Shown here in pieces: positions 1 to 5,418 of a DNA stretch of 5,418 nucleotides. Made by a program: the position numbers and the translations under genes. This DNA is from Candidatus Hydrogenedentota bacterium (GTDB lineage Bacteria; Hydrogenedentota; Hydrogenedentia; Hydrogenedentales; JAEUWI01): contig JAUIKJ010000224.1 in the NCBI GenBank assembly GCA_030430835.1, forward strand, positions 1-5,418. The letters run 5' to 3'. Under the pieces are notes generated by a model, which worked only from the letters and a program-made list of their open reading frames with translations, searched no databases and had not been told where the DNA came from. How positions within the stretch are numbered: position 1 is the stretch's first letter; the number at the start of each line of letters is the position of its first letter.

Positions 1-1
1 G

Positions 2-988
2 GACACGCGTGATCGCTATTACGTCAGCTCGCTGATAGAGGAAGCCATCACCTCGAGCCAACTGGAAGGTGCCGCAACAACACGGCACGATGCCCAGGAA
101 ATGATCCGTCAGGGACGCAAGCCGCATGATCGCAGCGAGCAGATGATCCTGAACAACTACGAGACCATGCGCCGGGTACGCGCCTTGAAGGGAGAAGCGC
201 TCAGCAAAGAACTAATCTTCGAGATTCATCGGGGCATAACCGAAGACACGCTGGAACACAGACGCTTCTCGGGGGCCTTCCGCACGGAGCGCGACATGAT
301 ACGCGTACAAGACATTGAGCGGGATGAAGTACTCCACGTGCCGCCGCCGGCCCATGAACTCGAAGCGCGGATGGAGAAACTCTGTGCCTTCGCCAATGAA
401 GAGACGCCGGACTTCTTTATCCACCCCGCGCTACGTGCCATCGCGCTCCACTTCTGGCTCGCCTACGATCACCCTTTCGTCGACGGGAATGGCCGCACAG
501 CGCGCGCGCTCTTCTATTGGGCCATGATGAAGTACGGCTTCTGGCTCTTCGAGTACATCTCTGTATCCCATATATTTCTGAAGGCGCCGTCGCAGTATGC
601 GCGCGCCTATCTCTACAGCGAGACCGATGACAACGACATGACCTATTTCATCTTGTATCACCTGCAGGTGATCGAGCGCGCAATCAAGGCGATGCAGGAG
701 TACATTGCGCGCAAAGAACAGGAAGCAAAACGTGTTGAGAAGACCCTGAAGAGCACGTCGGCACTAAACCACCGTCAACGCGCAATTCTGTCCCACGCCC
801 TCCGCCATCCGAATCAGGACTACACGGTCGATTCACACATGCGCAGCCACAACGTCGTGCGTCAGACTGCTCGGACGGACCTGCTGGGTCTGAAGGAGAA
901 AGGTCTGCTTGAACTACGGAAAGTTGGCCGGCGCTTTGTCTTCACGCCCGCGCCGGAACTGGAGACGAAACTGGGGCAGTTGCCGTGA
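2..988 (+). CDS. Fic family protein (probable AMP transferase), N-terminus outside the window
   Basis: Fic enzymes usually transfer AMP from ATP to a hydroxyl group of a target protein. The reading frame is open to the left edge, so the ATG at 101 is internal; 328 residues are visible and, from memory of the family, roughly 50 are missing. Visible residues 18-23 read SSQLEG, matching the inhibitory helix motif [S/T]xxxE[G/N]. Its Glu normally blocks productive ATP binding, and its position before the Fic core makes this a class II Fic protein. The catalytic motif HPFVDGNGRTAR starts at visible residue 157 and is intact (His157, Asp161, Asn163, Arg165, Arg168). The C-terminal part, about residues 255-320, looks like a winged helix-turn-helix (LNHRQRAIL start, QTARTDLLGLKEKGLL recognition region). 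No toxin or antitoxin partner gene is visible downstream. Two sampled 60-nt stretches have about 50-53% GC, against about 72% in one sampled stretch of menE, so it may be acquired. The target protein is unknown. Confidence 0.93.
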   Translation, partial: DTRDRYYVSSLIEEAITSSQLEGAATTRHDAQEMIRQGRKPHDRSEQMILNNYETMRRVRALKGEALSKELIFEIHRGITEDTLEHRRFSGAFRTERDMIRVQDIERDEVLHVPPPAHELEARMEKLCAFANEETPDFFIHPALRAIALHFWLAYDHPFVDGNGRTARALFYWAMMKYGFWLFEYISVSHIFLKAPSQYARAYLYSETDDNDMTYFILYHLQVIERAIKAMQEYIARKEQEAKRVEKTLKSTSALNHRQRAILSHALRHPNQDYTVDSHMRSHNVVRQTARTDLLGLKEKGLLELRKVGRRFVFTPAPELETKLGQLP

Positions 989-996
989 CACGCGGC

Positions 997-1034
997 GTTC
1001 CTTGTCATTTCGAGCGGTAGCGAGAAATCTTAAG
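997..1034. repeat. Probable dispersed intergenic repeat (GTCATTTCGAGCGG... type)
   Basis: The stretch around GTCATTTCGAGCGGTAGCGA followed by GAAATCTTAAG looks like a short element that I recall seeing scattered between genes in many unrelated bacterial genomes. Its reverse strand translates as RFLATARNDK, a phrase typical of spurious proteins predicted from such repeats. It contains two AGCG copies and weak outer symmetry (TTTC...GAAA), but no strong hairpin. It starts 8 nt after the fic stop codon. Only one copy lies in this window, so the dispersed nature is recalled, not shown. Confidence 0.55.
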
Positions 1035-1054
1035 ACCTCTCCTGCCGTCGAGGT

Positions 1055-1139
1055 GACAAGGCGGGCGCGGTGACAGAGCAAGCGCGACAACAAGGTGGGC
1101 GCGGTGACAGGGCGAGCGCGGTGACATGGTTTGCGAGGC
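1055..1139. repeat. Degenerate 17-bp tandem repeat, about five units
   Basis: Units begin with GACA at 1055, 1072, 1086, 1106 and 1123, with lengths 17, 14, 20, 17 and 17 nt. The consensus is close to GACARGGCGRGCGCGGT. The 14-nt unit lacks GGT and the next unit has three extra bases, so the 17-nt phase is restored. GCGCGGTGACA occurs exactly three times (1065-1075, 1099-1109, 1116-1126). The last unit is strongly diverged, and a GACG at 1140 keeps the phase once more. The array directly follows the dispersed-type repeat and ends 36 nt before the menE stop codon. It is unlikely to be coding: it sits between two convergent gene ends, and open frames over it are repetitive Ala/Arg/Pro-rich strings. 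Confidence 0.75.
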
Positions 1140-1175
1140 GACGAGAAGGTTGCGGCGATAGGCGCGGGCGTGGAC

Positions 1176-2636
1176 TTAGCTGGTGGGCTGCTGCGCGGCG
1201 CGGGCTTTGAAGTCGGCGCGTTTGGGTTTGATGCCGGTTTCGGTGAGGTCTTGGGGCCAAGGGTGGAAGTGCCGGGGGATCTTGAACTTGGGGAGTCGTT
1301 CCTTGAGTTCAGTGTGGAGGGTGGCGGGGTCGAGTGGCGTGCCGATCGCCATGCGGACGAAGGCGACGGGAATCGCGCCGTACTCCGCGTCGGATAGTGG
1401 CACCACCATCGCGTCCAGCACGCCGGTACAGGCGCGCAGCATGCCTTCAATCTCTTCGGGCTGGATGTCCTCGCCGCCGGAGATGAAGCCGTTGTCGCGG
1501 CGGCCGAGGACGTGCAGGTAGCCATCCTCATCAAAGCGGCCGAGGTCGCCCGTACGAAACCAGCCCTCCTCCGAGATCGGACGCGTCACCTTGTCGCGCT
1601 CGACATAGCCCTGGAACAGGGTCGCGCCACCGACTTCGATGGTGCCGTCTTCACCAATGCGGATCGCATCGGGCGCGAGGGGATAGCCGGAGCTGCGCAG
1701 GCGATCGGGTGGATCGCCGTGGCGGGTGGTGGTGACCTGGGTGGCCATCTCGGTGAGACCGTAGGTGGTGTAGAGCGGCAGGCCGAGATCGGCTGCCTTG
1801 CCGATCAGGGCTTCGGGCGCGGGGCCGCCGCCGAGGAGAATGGCCTTGAGTCGACGCAGCGCCGCGACGCCACGCTCGTCCTCGATCATGCGGTGCAGTT
1901 GCGTGGCCACGAGGGAGACGTGGGTGACGCCGTATTTTTCGATGGACTCGGTGGTGCTCTCGTTGACGCCGGGGAAGACGACGGCGGCGCGGCCGAGCAG
2001 GCAGCGGAAGAGAATGCCCAGTCCGGAGACATGGTAGAGCGGGAGTGACATCAGCCAGCGATCGCCCTCACCGAGGGGCAAATTCGCGTTCGAACGCGCG
2101 GCGCTCTCGAGGTGGTTGCCGACGGTGTGGAGCGCGGCCTTGGGCGGGCCGGAGCTGCCGGAGGTGAGCACGAGGGTGGCGGGCCGTTCGCGCGGGAGTT
2201 CGGCGCGGTGACGCGGCGGGGGCGGGTCGGCGGCGATTAGGTTACGCGGACACATCGCGTGCAGCTTGCCCTGCATGGTGGTGATGCTCGCGCCGTAGGG
2301 CGTGATCATGTCGCGGCAGCGCACGGCCTGCACGATGTCGAGCAGATACTGGCTTGGGAAGCGGGTGTTCACCGGCAGGGCGACCGCGCCAAGGCGCAGC
2401 AAGCCCATCAGCAACAGGGGGTAGGGCGCGCCCGGGGGCAAGGCGATGGCCACGATGTTGCCCTCGGTCAGTCCGGCCTGCTGCAGCCGCCGGCGTACGT
2501 CGGCCACCTGGGCATGGTAGTCGACGTAACTGAAGACACGGTGATAGGCGATCAGGGCCGGTGCATCGGGCGACGCTTCCGCCGCACGCTGCAGCGGGCA
2601 AAGGGAATCGTCCCTATCATCATCAGGCACCGGCAT
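1176..2636 (-). CDS. menE: o-Succinylbenzoate-CoA ligase (MenE), menaquinone biosynthesis
   Basis: This cytoplasmic enzyme activates o-succinylbenzoate with ATP and couples it to CoA, giving the substrate of MenB in menaquinone synthesis. The protein shows all marks of the acyl-adenylate-forming (ANL) superfamily. From the ATG these are: phosphate-binding loop LVLTSGSSGPPKA (155-167), YGLTE (292-296), TGD (362-364), hinge GRRD (378-381) and catalytic Lys470 in TGIKPKR. Assignment to MenE rather than a general acyl-CoA ligase rests on FISGGEDIQPEEIE (384-397), WLMSLPLYHVSG and LKAILLGGG, which match E. coli MenE closely as I remember it. Length is 486 aa, compared with about 450-490 in known MenE proteins. 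Start choice is uncertain: ATG at 2636 is used here; an in-frame GTG at 2654 would add six residues but lies inside a perfect hairpin arm, and neither has a good ribosome binding site. No other men gene is visible, and the gene follows the DUF3299 gene on the same strand. Confidence 0.93.
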   Translation of the reverse strand: MPVPDDDRDDSLCPLQRAAEASPDAPALIAYHRVFSYVDYHAQVADVRRRLQQAGLTEGNIVAIALPPGAPYPLLLMGLLRLGAVALPVNTRFPSQYLLDIVQAVRCRDMITPYGASITTMQGKLHAMCPRNLIAADPPPPRHRAELPRERPATLVLTSGSSGPPKAALHTVGNHLESAARSNANLPLGEGDRWLMSLPLYHVSGLGILFRCLLGRAAVVFPGVNESTTESIEKYGVTHVSLVATQLHRMIEDERGVAALRRLKAILLGGGPAPEALIGKAADLGLPLYTTYGLTEMATQVTTTRHGDPPDRLRSSGYPLAPDAIRIGEDGTIEVGGATLFQGYVERDKVTRPISEEGWFRTGDLGRFDEDGYLHVLGRRDNGFISGGEDIQPEEIEGMLRACTGVLDAMVVPLSDAEYGAIPVAFVRMAIGTPLDPATLHTELKERLPKFKIPRHFHPWPQDLTETGIKPKRADFKARAAQQPTS

Positions 2637-2671
2637 CCCACCAAGATACGGCACCGGCCATGCCCGGTGCC
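2626..2671 (-). promoter_or_regulatory. Three-arm inverted repeat at the menE start (alternative hairpins)
   Basis: On the transcript strand, arm 1 GGCACCGG (2671-2664) can pair perfectly with arm 2 CCGGTGCC (2657-2650), leaving a 6-nt loop. It can equally pair with arm 3 CCGGTGCC (2633-2626). Arm 2 contains the alternative GTG start (2654-2652), and arm 3 covers menE codons 2 to 4 just after the ATG at 2636. The two structures exclude each other. After arm 2 there is no real U-run (GUAUCUUGG), so a classical terminator is unlikely, although partial attenuation is possible. Complementarity is seen directly; a regulatory role is inference. Confidence 0.4.
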
Positions 2672-2693
2672 ATTGCCGCCCCAGGCGCCGCGA

Positions 2694-3569
2694 TCAGGAA
2701 TCGCCGCCCGTTCGCTTCAGCAACTCGTGCACGTCGATCACCTCATCCGCCGTCATCCGGTATATGCTGAGCACATAGCCGTCCTCGATCTCCTCACCGA
2801 CATGCATCATGCCGTAGGCGGCGACCGGTACGTCCATAGTGTAGGGCGCGACCTGGCCCTCCTCCATCTCCACCATCATCCATTCGTTCATCGCCGGCGG
2901 CACACCGAAGCAGCAGAAAGTCTGGTTCACGGTGAGTGCGAAGGATTCGACGTTGCCCTTGCGGTCGATCTCGATCGGCACCATGAAGCCGACGATCACG
3001 ACCTCCTGCCCGTCGAGCTCCTTGATCTTTGACGGGATCTGATCCTTCGGGGCCTTGAAGGGATCCGCGCTCTCGCGGATGATCTCCGGATCCGGAATCT
3101 CATACTGATAGCTGCTGAGCGCGCCAAAGGTCACTTTCGAAAACTTGCCGTTCTTCGTTTTCTCAAAGACGAGTTCATCCGGGTTTATATCCGTCGCACC
3201 GTCCAACTGCTCCATCAGTTTCACGGAATCCTCAGGAATCGTGCGCAGTGGCGTCATGCCCGAAGTGTCTACCGGATCCTGATCGCCCGAATCCGGGGCC
3301 GCACCCAACGGTGCACCGCGGACTTCCGTGTTCTCCGCCTGCGCCAGTACAAAGGGCGTCAGGTCCGTATCGGCATTCGGTGCCGCGGCCAGATCCGTCT
3401 CCGTTGCCGGTGCGGCGGCATCGGCAAGTTTCATCACGCTCTGCAGCTGGGCTTCCTGTGCGGCGACCGATCGGTCGCCCGGCACGATCTCACCCAGCGC
3501 CACCGCCAGCAGCGGCAGTGACAAGAGGGCCACGGTAGTCATGAAAGTCTTGAGACGATTGGTATCCAC
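2694..3569 (-). CDS. Secreted DUF3299 family protein, probable partner of the adjacent ABC transporter
   Basis: This 291-residue protein of unknown molecular function has an export signal and a C-terminal DUF3299 domain. The GTG at 3569 is preferred over an upstream in-frame ATG at 3620, because AAGGAG lies 5 nt before it and because the signal peptide then begins correctly (basic VDTNRLK, hydrophobic residues about 9-27). Cleavage is plausible after SVAA (37). There is no lipobox Cys, so it is probably soluble in the periplasm. Residues 38-135 are an Ala/Asp/Pro-rich, low-complexity linker. The conserved part spans about 145-272: LDGQEVVIVGFMVPIE, then TFCCFGVPPAMNEW with Cys219-Cys220, then AAYGMMHVGEE and a Tyr near 270. 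These match the family pattern I remember (GfmvPl, CCFGxPP, G.l.vge). The Cys pair could bind metal or form a disulfide. Upstream on the same strand lie an FtsX-type permease and its ATPase. Confidence 0.85.
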   Translation of the reverse strand: MDTNRLKTFMTTVALLSLPLLAVALGEIVPGDRSVAAQEAQLQSVMKLADAAAPATETDLAAAPNADTDLTPFVLAQAENTEVRGAPLGAAPDSGDQDPVDTSGMTPLRTIPEDSVKLMEQLDGATDINPDELVFEKTKNGKFSKVTFGALSSYQYEIPDPEIIRESADPFKAPKDQIPSKIKELDGQEVVIVGFMVPIEIDRKGNVESFALTVNQTFCCFGVPPAMNEWMMVEMEEGQVAPYTMDVPVAAYGMMHVGEEIEDGYVLSIYRMTADEVIDVHELLKRTGGDS

Positions 3570-3580
3570 ATTGGCTCCTT
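3567..3580 (-). promoter_or_regulatory. Shine-Dalgarno and GTG start of the DUF3299 gene
   Basis: AAGGAG (transcript strand, 3580-3575) stands 5 nt before GTG (3569-3567). This spacing is near ideal. The ATG 51 nt further upstream at 3620 would put the initiation site before the hairpin and add 17 non-hydrophobic residues in front of the signal peptide, so the GTG is the better start. Confidence 0.75.
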
Positions 3581-3603
3581 CCGCCCCGCTTGTTTCGGGG
3601 CGG
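3581..3603 (-). promoter_or_regulatory. Perfect 8-bp GC hairpin in the leader of the DUF3299 gene
   Basis: On the transcript strand CCGCCCCG, a 7-nt loop AAACAAG, and CGGGGCGG form an uninterrupted stem of eight pairs, seven or more of them G-C. The 3' arm ends directly against AAGGAG, with no spacer. No U-run follows, so it is not a typical intrinsic terminator. It could affect ribosome access, protect the 5' end of an mRNA, or bind a regulator. Structure is seen; role is inferred. Confidence 0.55.
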
Positions 3604-3643
3604 TACTGCGTTTCCCCCACCTAGCCGAAGGGGGCGATCCACT

Positions 3644-3672
3644 ATTCTAGACCACGCCAAGGTGCGAGTCCA
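3644..3672 (-). promoter_or_regulatory. Candidate sigma70-type promoter for the DUF3299 gene
   Basis: On the minus strand TGGACT (3672-3667, four of six matches to TTGACA) and TAGAAT (3649-3644, five of six matches to TATAAT) are separated by exactly 17 nt. Transcription would begin near 3637, giving a leader of about 67 nt that contains the hairpin and Shine-Dalgarno. A perfect TTGACA (3680-3675) lies nearby but is 25 nt from the -10, too far to serve. A 9-nt palindrome GTTGTCAAC (3673-3681) overlaps this TTGACA and could be an operator, but a match this short may be chance. Confidence 0.4.
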
Positions 3673-3706
3673 GTTGTCAACGTGCCCCAAACCGCAGGTG
3701 GGAATT

Positions 3707-4969
3707 CTACGAATGCGGGGTCAGGTTCTCCGCGACATCGGTCGCGTAGGCCTTGATGGCGGGGATGATGCCGGCGACGGCGCCGAGCAGGGTGATGCCG
3801 AGGGGCGTGAGGTAGAGCGCGGGGTGAATCGCGAAGACTTCGAGCACGACGCCGGTCTGGCTGCGGACGACGACGGCGGCCACGGCGAGAATGCCGCCGT
3901 AGAACACGAGGCCGAGCAGGGACCCGATACAGGCGATCGTGGCGGATTCGAGGACGATGGCGGAGAAGACGGTGCGGCGGCGCGCCCCGAGCGCGCGGAG
4001 GATGGCGAACTCGCGGCGGCGTTCGTTGATGGTGTTGTAGATGCTGGCGAGGATCGCGCCACCGGAGACGAAGACGACAAGGTAGGCCACCAGTTCGAAG
4101 ATTCGGTTCACCCAGCCGATCTTGTCAAAGAGCTCCAGCATCACGCGGCCGATGGGATAGGCCAGCGTGGCGACCTTGCCCTGCTTGTTGATGGTGTGGT
4201 CCAGCGTCAGCCCCATGGTCGGGCTGGAGAACTGGATCATCACCGCGCTGACTTCCTTGTGTTCGTCGGGGATTTCCTGGCCCGGCTGCGCGGCGTATTC
4301 TTCGCCAGTGCCGCGGAGCACGTGGCCGCCCATGCGGAAGATGCCCTCAATGGGGATCCATAGCACGCGGTCAGAGGGCGTGTTCGTTGGCTTGAGGATA
4401 CCGGTGACGGTGTACTCGTCCGCGTGGGCGGATTCTTCGTTGTACGCGAGACCGTGGTAGGGGTTAAAGGTATCCCCCACCTTCAGCCCGGTACGCTGCG
4501 CGACGAAGCTGCCAATCACGGCTTCGGCGTAGCCCTCGTCGAAGAAGCGGCCGCCCTCCTCTACTTCGAAGGTCTTCCCTTCCTGGTATTCGAAGCCATC
4601 GAAGATCTGCTTCGTGGTGCCGACGATACGGTAGCCCAGGTAGTTGTCGCCCATGGCATAGGGTATGGCGAGGCGCACGCCCGGCGTGTGGTCGCGCAGT
4701 TGGGTGTACATCGACCAGGGAATGTTTCCCGGCGAGGTATCGAGATGGAAGACGGTGTTCAACACCAACTGCAACTGGCTGCCGCGCGCGCCGAGCACCG
4801 CGTCGTAGCCGATGTCGCCGCCGCTGAAGGCCTCGCGGGATTGCTGTTGAATCGCGAACACGGACATGGTCAAGCCGCTCGCCAACGCGACGGCGAAGAG
4901 CGTGATCGATGTAGAGAAGGCATGTTGCCGCAGGCTGCGGCGTACCATGAGGAAAAGGCCGCCGCTCAC
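3707..4969 (-). CDS. ABC transporter permease, FtsX/MacB (LolC-like) type
   Basis: This 420-residue inner-membrane protein pairs with the ATPase encoded just before it. Its layout is typical of the class: one membrane segment (about 18-40), a large extracytoplasmic domain (about 41-288), then three segments (about 290-314, 336-368 and 383-408). The cytoplasmic link ERRREFAILRALGARRRTV (317-335) after the second membrane segment contacts the ATPase in this family. In the outer domain, GYDAVLGARGSQLQL and HLDTSPGNIP are strongly patterned, and GDTFNPYHGLAYNEE plus SAHADEY (about 166-186) form a His/acid-rich loop. This could bind a metal, but that is inference. Start GTG at 4969 is supported by GGGAGG 6 nt upstream and by overlap with the ATPase stop. 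The family moves or extracts substrates by mechanical motion across the periplasm rather than through a classical pore; the substrate here is not shown. Confidence 0.88.
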   Translation of the reverse strand: MSGGLFLMVRRSLRQHAFSTSITLFAVALASGLTMSVFAIQQQSREAFSGGDIGYDAVLGARGSQLQLVLNTVFHLDTSPGNIPWSMYTQLRDHTPGVRLAIPYAMGDNYLGYRIVGTTKQIFDGFEYQEGKTFEVEEGGRFFDEGYAEAVIGSFVAQRTGLKVGDTFNPYHGLAYNEESAHADEYTVTGILKPTNTPSDRVLWIPIEGIFRMGGHVLRGTGEEYAAQPGQEIPDEHKEVSAVMIQFSSPTMGLTLDHTINKQGKVATLAYPIGRVMLELFDKIGWVNRIFELVAYLVVFVSGGAILASIYNTINERRREFAILRALGARRRTVFSAIVLESATIACIGSLLGLVFYGGILAVAAVVVRSQTGVVLEVFAIHPALYLTPLGITLLGAVAGIIPAIKAYATDVAENLTPHS

Positions 4970-4981
4970 GCCGCACCTCCC
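4966..4981 (-). promoter_or_regulatory. Coupled translation site: permease SD and GTGA overlap
   Basis: The ATPase stop TGA (4968-4966) and permease start GTG (4969-4967) share four bases, GTGA. GGGAGG (4981-4976) lies 6 nt upstream of the GTG. This is a standard arrangement for translational coupling and indicates that both subunits are made in step. It also rules out the later ATG at 4948, which lacks a ribosome binding site. Confidence 0.8.
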
Positions 4982-5418
4982 GCGGGTGCGGCGGCACGGT
5001 TGATGTCGGCAAAATCCTGAGAATTGTCGAACTGCGCGAGGATGTCGCGGTCATGACTCACCAGCAACAGCGCCGTATCGAACTCCGCACAGATTTCCCG
5101 AATGAGCCGCAGGGCTTCGCTCGCGTGGTGTGCGTCGAGGTTGCCGGTTGGCTCGTCGGCCAGCACCAGCTTGGGCCGGTTGGCCAGGGCGCGCGCCACG
5201 GCGACGCGCTGCTGCTGCCCGACGGACAACTGCCGGGGCCGGTAGTGCATGCGATCGCTGAGGCCCACCCGGTCGAGCAGTTCCACCGCGTAGGCGCGAT
5301 CCGCACCGGGGCCGAACATCATGCCAAGCAGAACGTTTTCCAGCGCGGTATAGCCCTGGAGGAGATTAAAGGTTTGAAAGACGTAGCCCAGTGATTCCGC
5401 GCGCACGCGGTCGCGGCC
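4966..5418 (-). CDS. ABC transporter ATP-binding protein (LolD/MacB-like), N-terminus outside the window
   Basis: The 150 visible residues form the C-terminal two thirds of an ABC ATPase that powers the adjacent permease at the cytoplasmic face. The frame is open through the right edge, so the GTG at 5406 is an internal Val, and Walker A lies outside the window. Visible motifs in order are: Q-loop GYVFQTFNLL, signature LSVGQQQRVAVARAL, Walker B with catalytic Glu in LVLADEPTGNLD, D-loop NLDAH, and H-loop VSHD. The signature is LSVGQ instead of LSGGQ; GQQQRVAVARAL is typical of the LolD/MacB/FtsE group. The C-terminus is short (about 25 residues after the H-loop, FDNSQDFADINRA then Ala/Pro/Gly), as expected for a stand-alone ATPase. 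No fusion to the permease is present, unlike MacB, where both are one chain. Confidence 0.92.
   Translation of the reverse strand, partial: GRDRVRAESLGYVFQTFNLLQGYTALENVLLGMMFGPGADRAYAVELLDRVGLSDRMHYRPRQLSVGQQQRVAVARALANRPKLVLADEPTGNLDAHHASEALRLIREICAEFDTALLLVSHDRDILAQFDNSQDFADINRAAAPAGGAA

Noticed and set aside
1055..1139. CRISPR array
   Set aside because: Units are 14-20 nt, contiguous and degenerate, with no unique spacers of constant length and no cas genes.
914..1534. Minus-strand frame spanning the repeats and menE end
   Set aside because: Ser/Pro/Arg-rich, overlaps menE in another frame, and contains RFLATARNDK, a known kind of spurious translation of an intergenic repeat.
2650..2671. 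Intrinsic terminator between the DUF3299 gene and menE
   Set aside because: The stem is strong, but no run of U follows it on the transcript; kept only as a possible regulatory structure.
2259..3032. Long + strand open frame opposite the menE start and DUF3299 gene (257 codons)
   Set aside because: It runs antisense to two well-supported genes, its His/Arg/Asp-rich composition resembles no family, and long antisense frames are common opposite GC-rich genes.
3675..3680. Perfect TTGACA as -35 for the DUF3299 gene
   Set aside because: The nearest good -10 (TAGAAT) is 25 nt away; the TGGACT at 17 nt is the better pairing.
3590..4363. Long + strand open frame opposite the permease (257 codons)
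   Set aside because: Composition is Asp/Gly/Glu/Ala-rich without domain pattern; it is a mirror of permease codon bias.
5404..5406. GTG as start of the ATPase gene
   Set aside because: The frame stays open through the window edge, and starting here would remove Walker A.
3707..5418. MacB macrolide exporter
   Set aside because: ATPase and permease are separate chains, and no MacA-type adaptor is visible in the window; only the broader FtsX/LolC/MacB class is supported.

Overview
The window is GC-rich bacterial DNA. It holds four protein-coding genes, two of them cut by the window edges, and no RNA genes that I can recognise. The organism is a diderm (Gram-negative type) bacterium. This is suggested by an export-signal protein with a large non-cytoplasmic domain, an FtsX/MacB-type permease with a big extracytoplasmic loop, and a menaquinone-pathway ligase. 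MenE resembles the gammaproteobacterial type, while the permease/DUF3299 pair as I recall it also occurs in planctomycete-like bacteria. I would not name a phylum.

Layout. Left part (2-988, + strand): a Fic-domain protein, probably an AMPylase, lacking its N-terminus, with an autoinhibitory motif, an intact catalytic motif and a winged-helix-like C-terminus. Its base composition is visibly less GC-rich than that of menE. Next (989-1175), between the convergent ends of fic and menE, comes a non-coding stretch. It holds a probable dispersed intergenic repeat (997-1034) followed by a degenerate 17-bp tandem repeat (1055-1139). The rest of the window is a minus-strand cluster, read right to left: an ABC ATPase (5418 to 4966, its N-terminus outside the window), an FtsX-type permease that overlaps it by 4 nt (GTGA), a DUF3299 secreted protein, and menE. 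The 137-nt gap before the DUF3299 gene carries a candidate promoter and a perfect GC-rich hairpin that abuts the ribosome binding site. The 57-nt gap between the DUF3299 gene and the chosen menE start carries three arms that can form two alternative hairpins.

Function. ATPase and permease form one transporter of the LolD/MacB-like mechanotransmission class. The DUF3299 protein is most simply its extracytoplasmic partner. The combination recalls metal (zinc)-linked transporter clusters such as Zrg of Vibrio cholerae, but I am working from memory and substrate is not shown by the sequence. MenE (o-succinylbenzoyl-CoA synthetase) is probably a separate metabolic function that happens to be co-directional. 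The most interesting items are the ATPase-permease-DUF3299 system with its conserved Cys-Cys and a His/acid-rich permease loop, the RNA-level hairpins at two start sites, and the two-part repeat between fic and menE.
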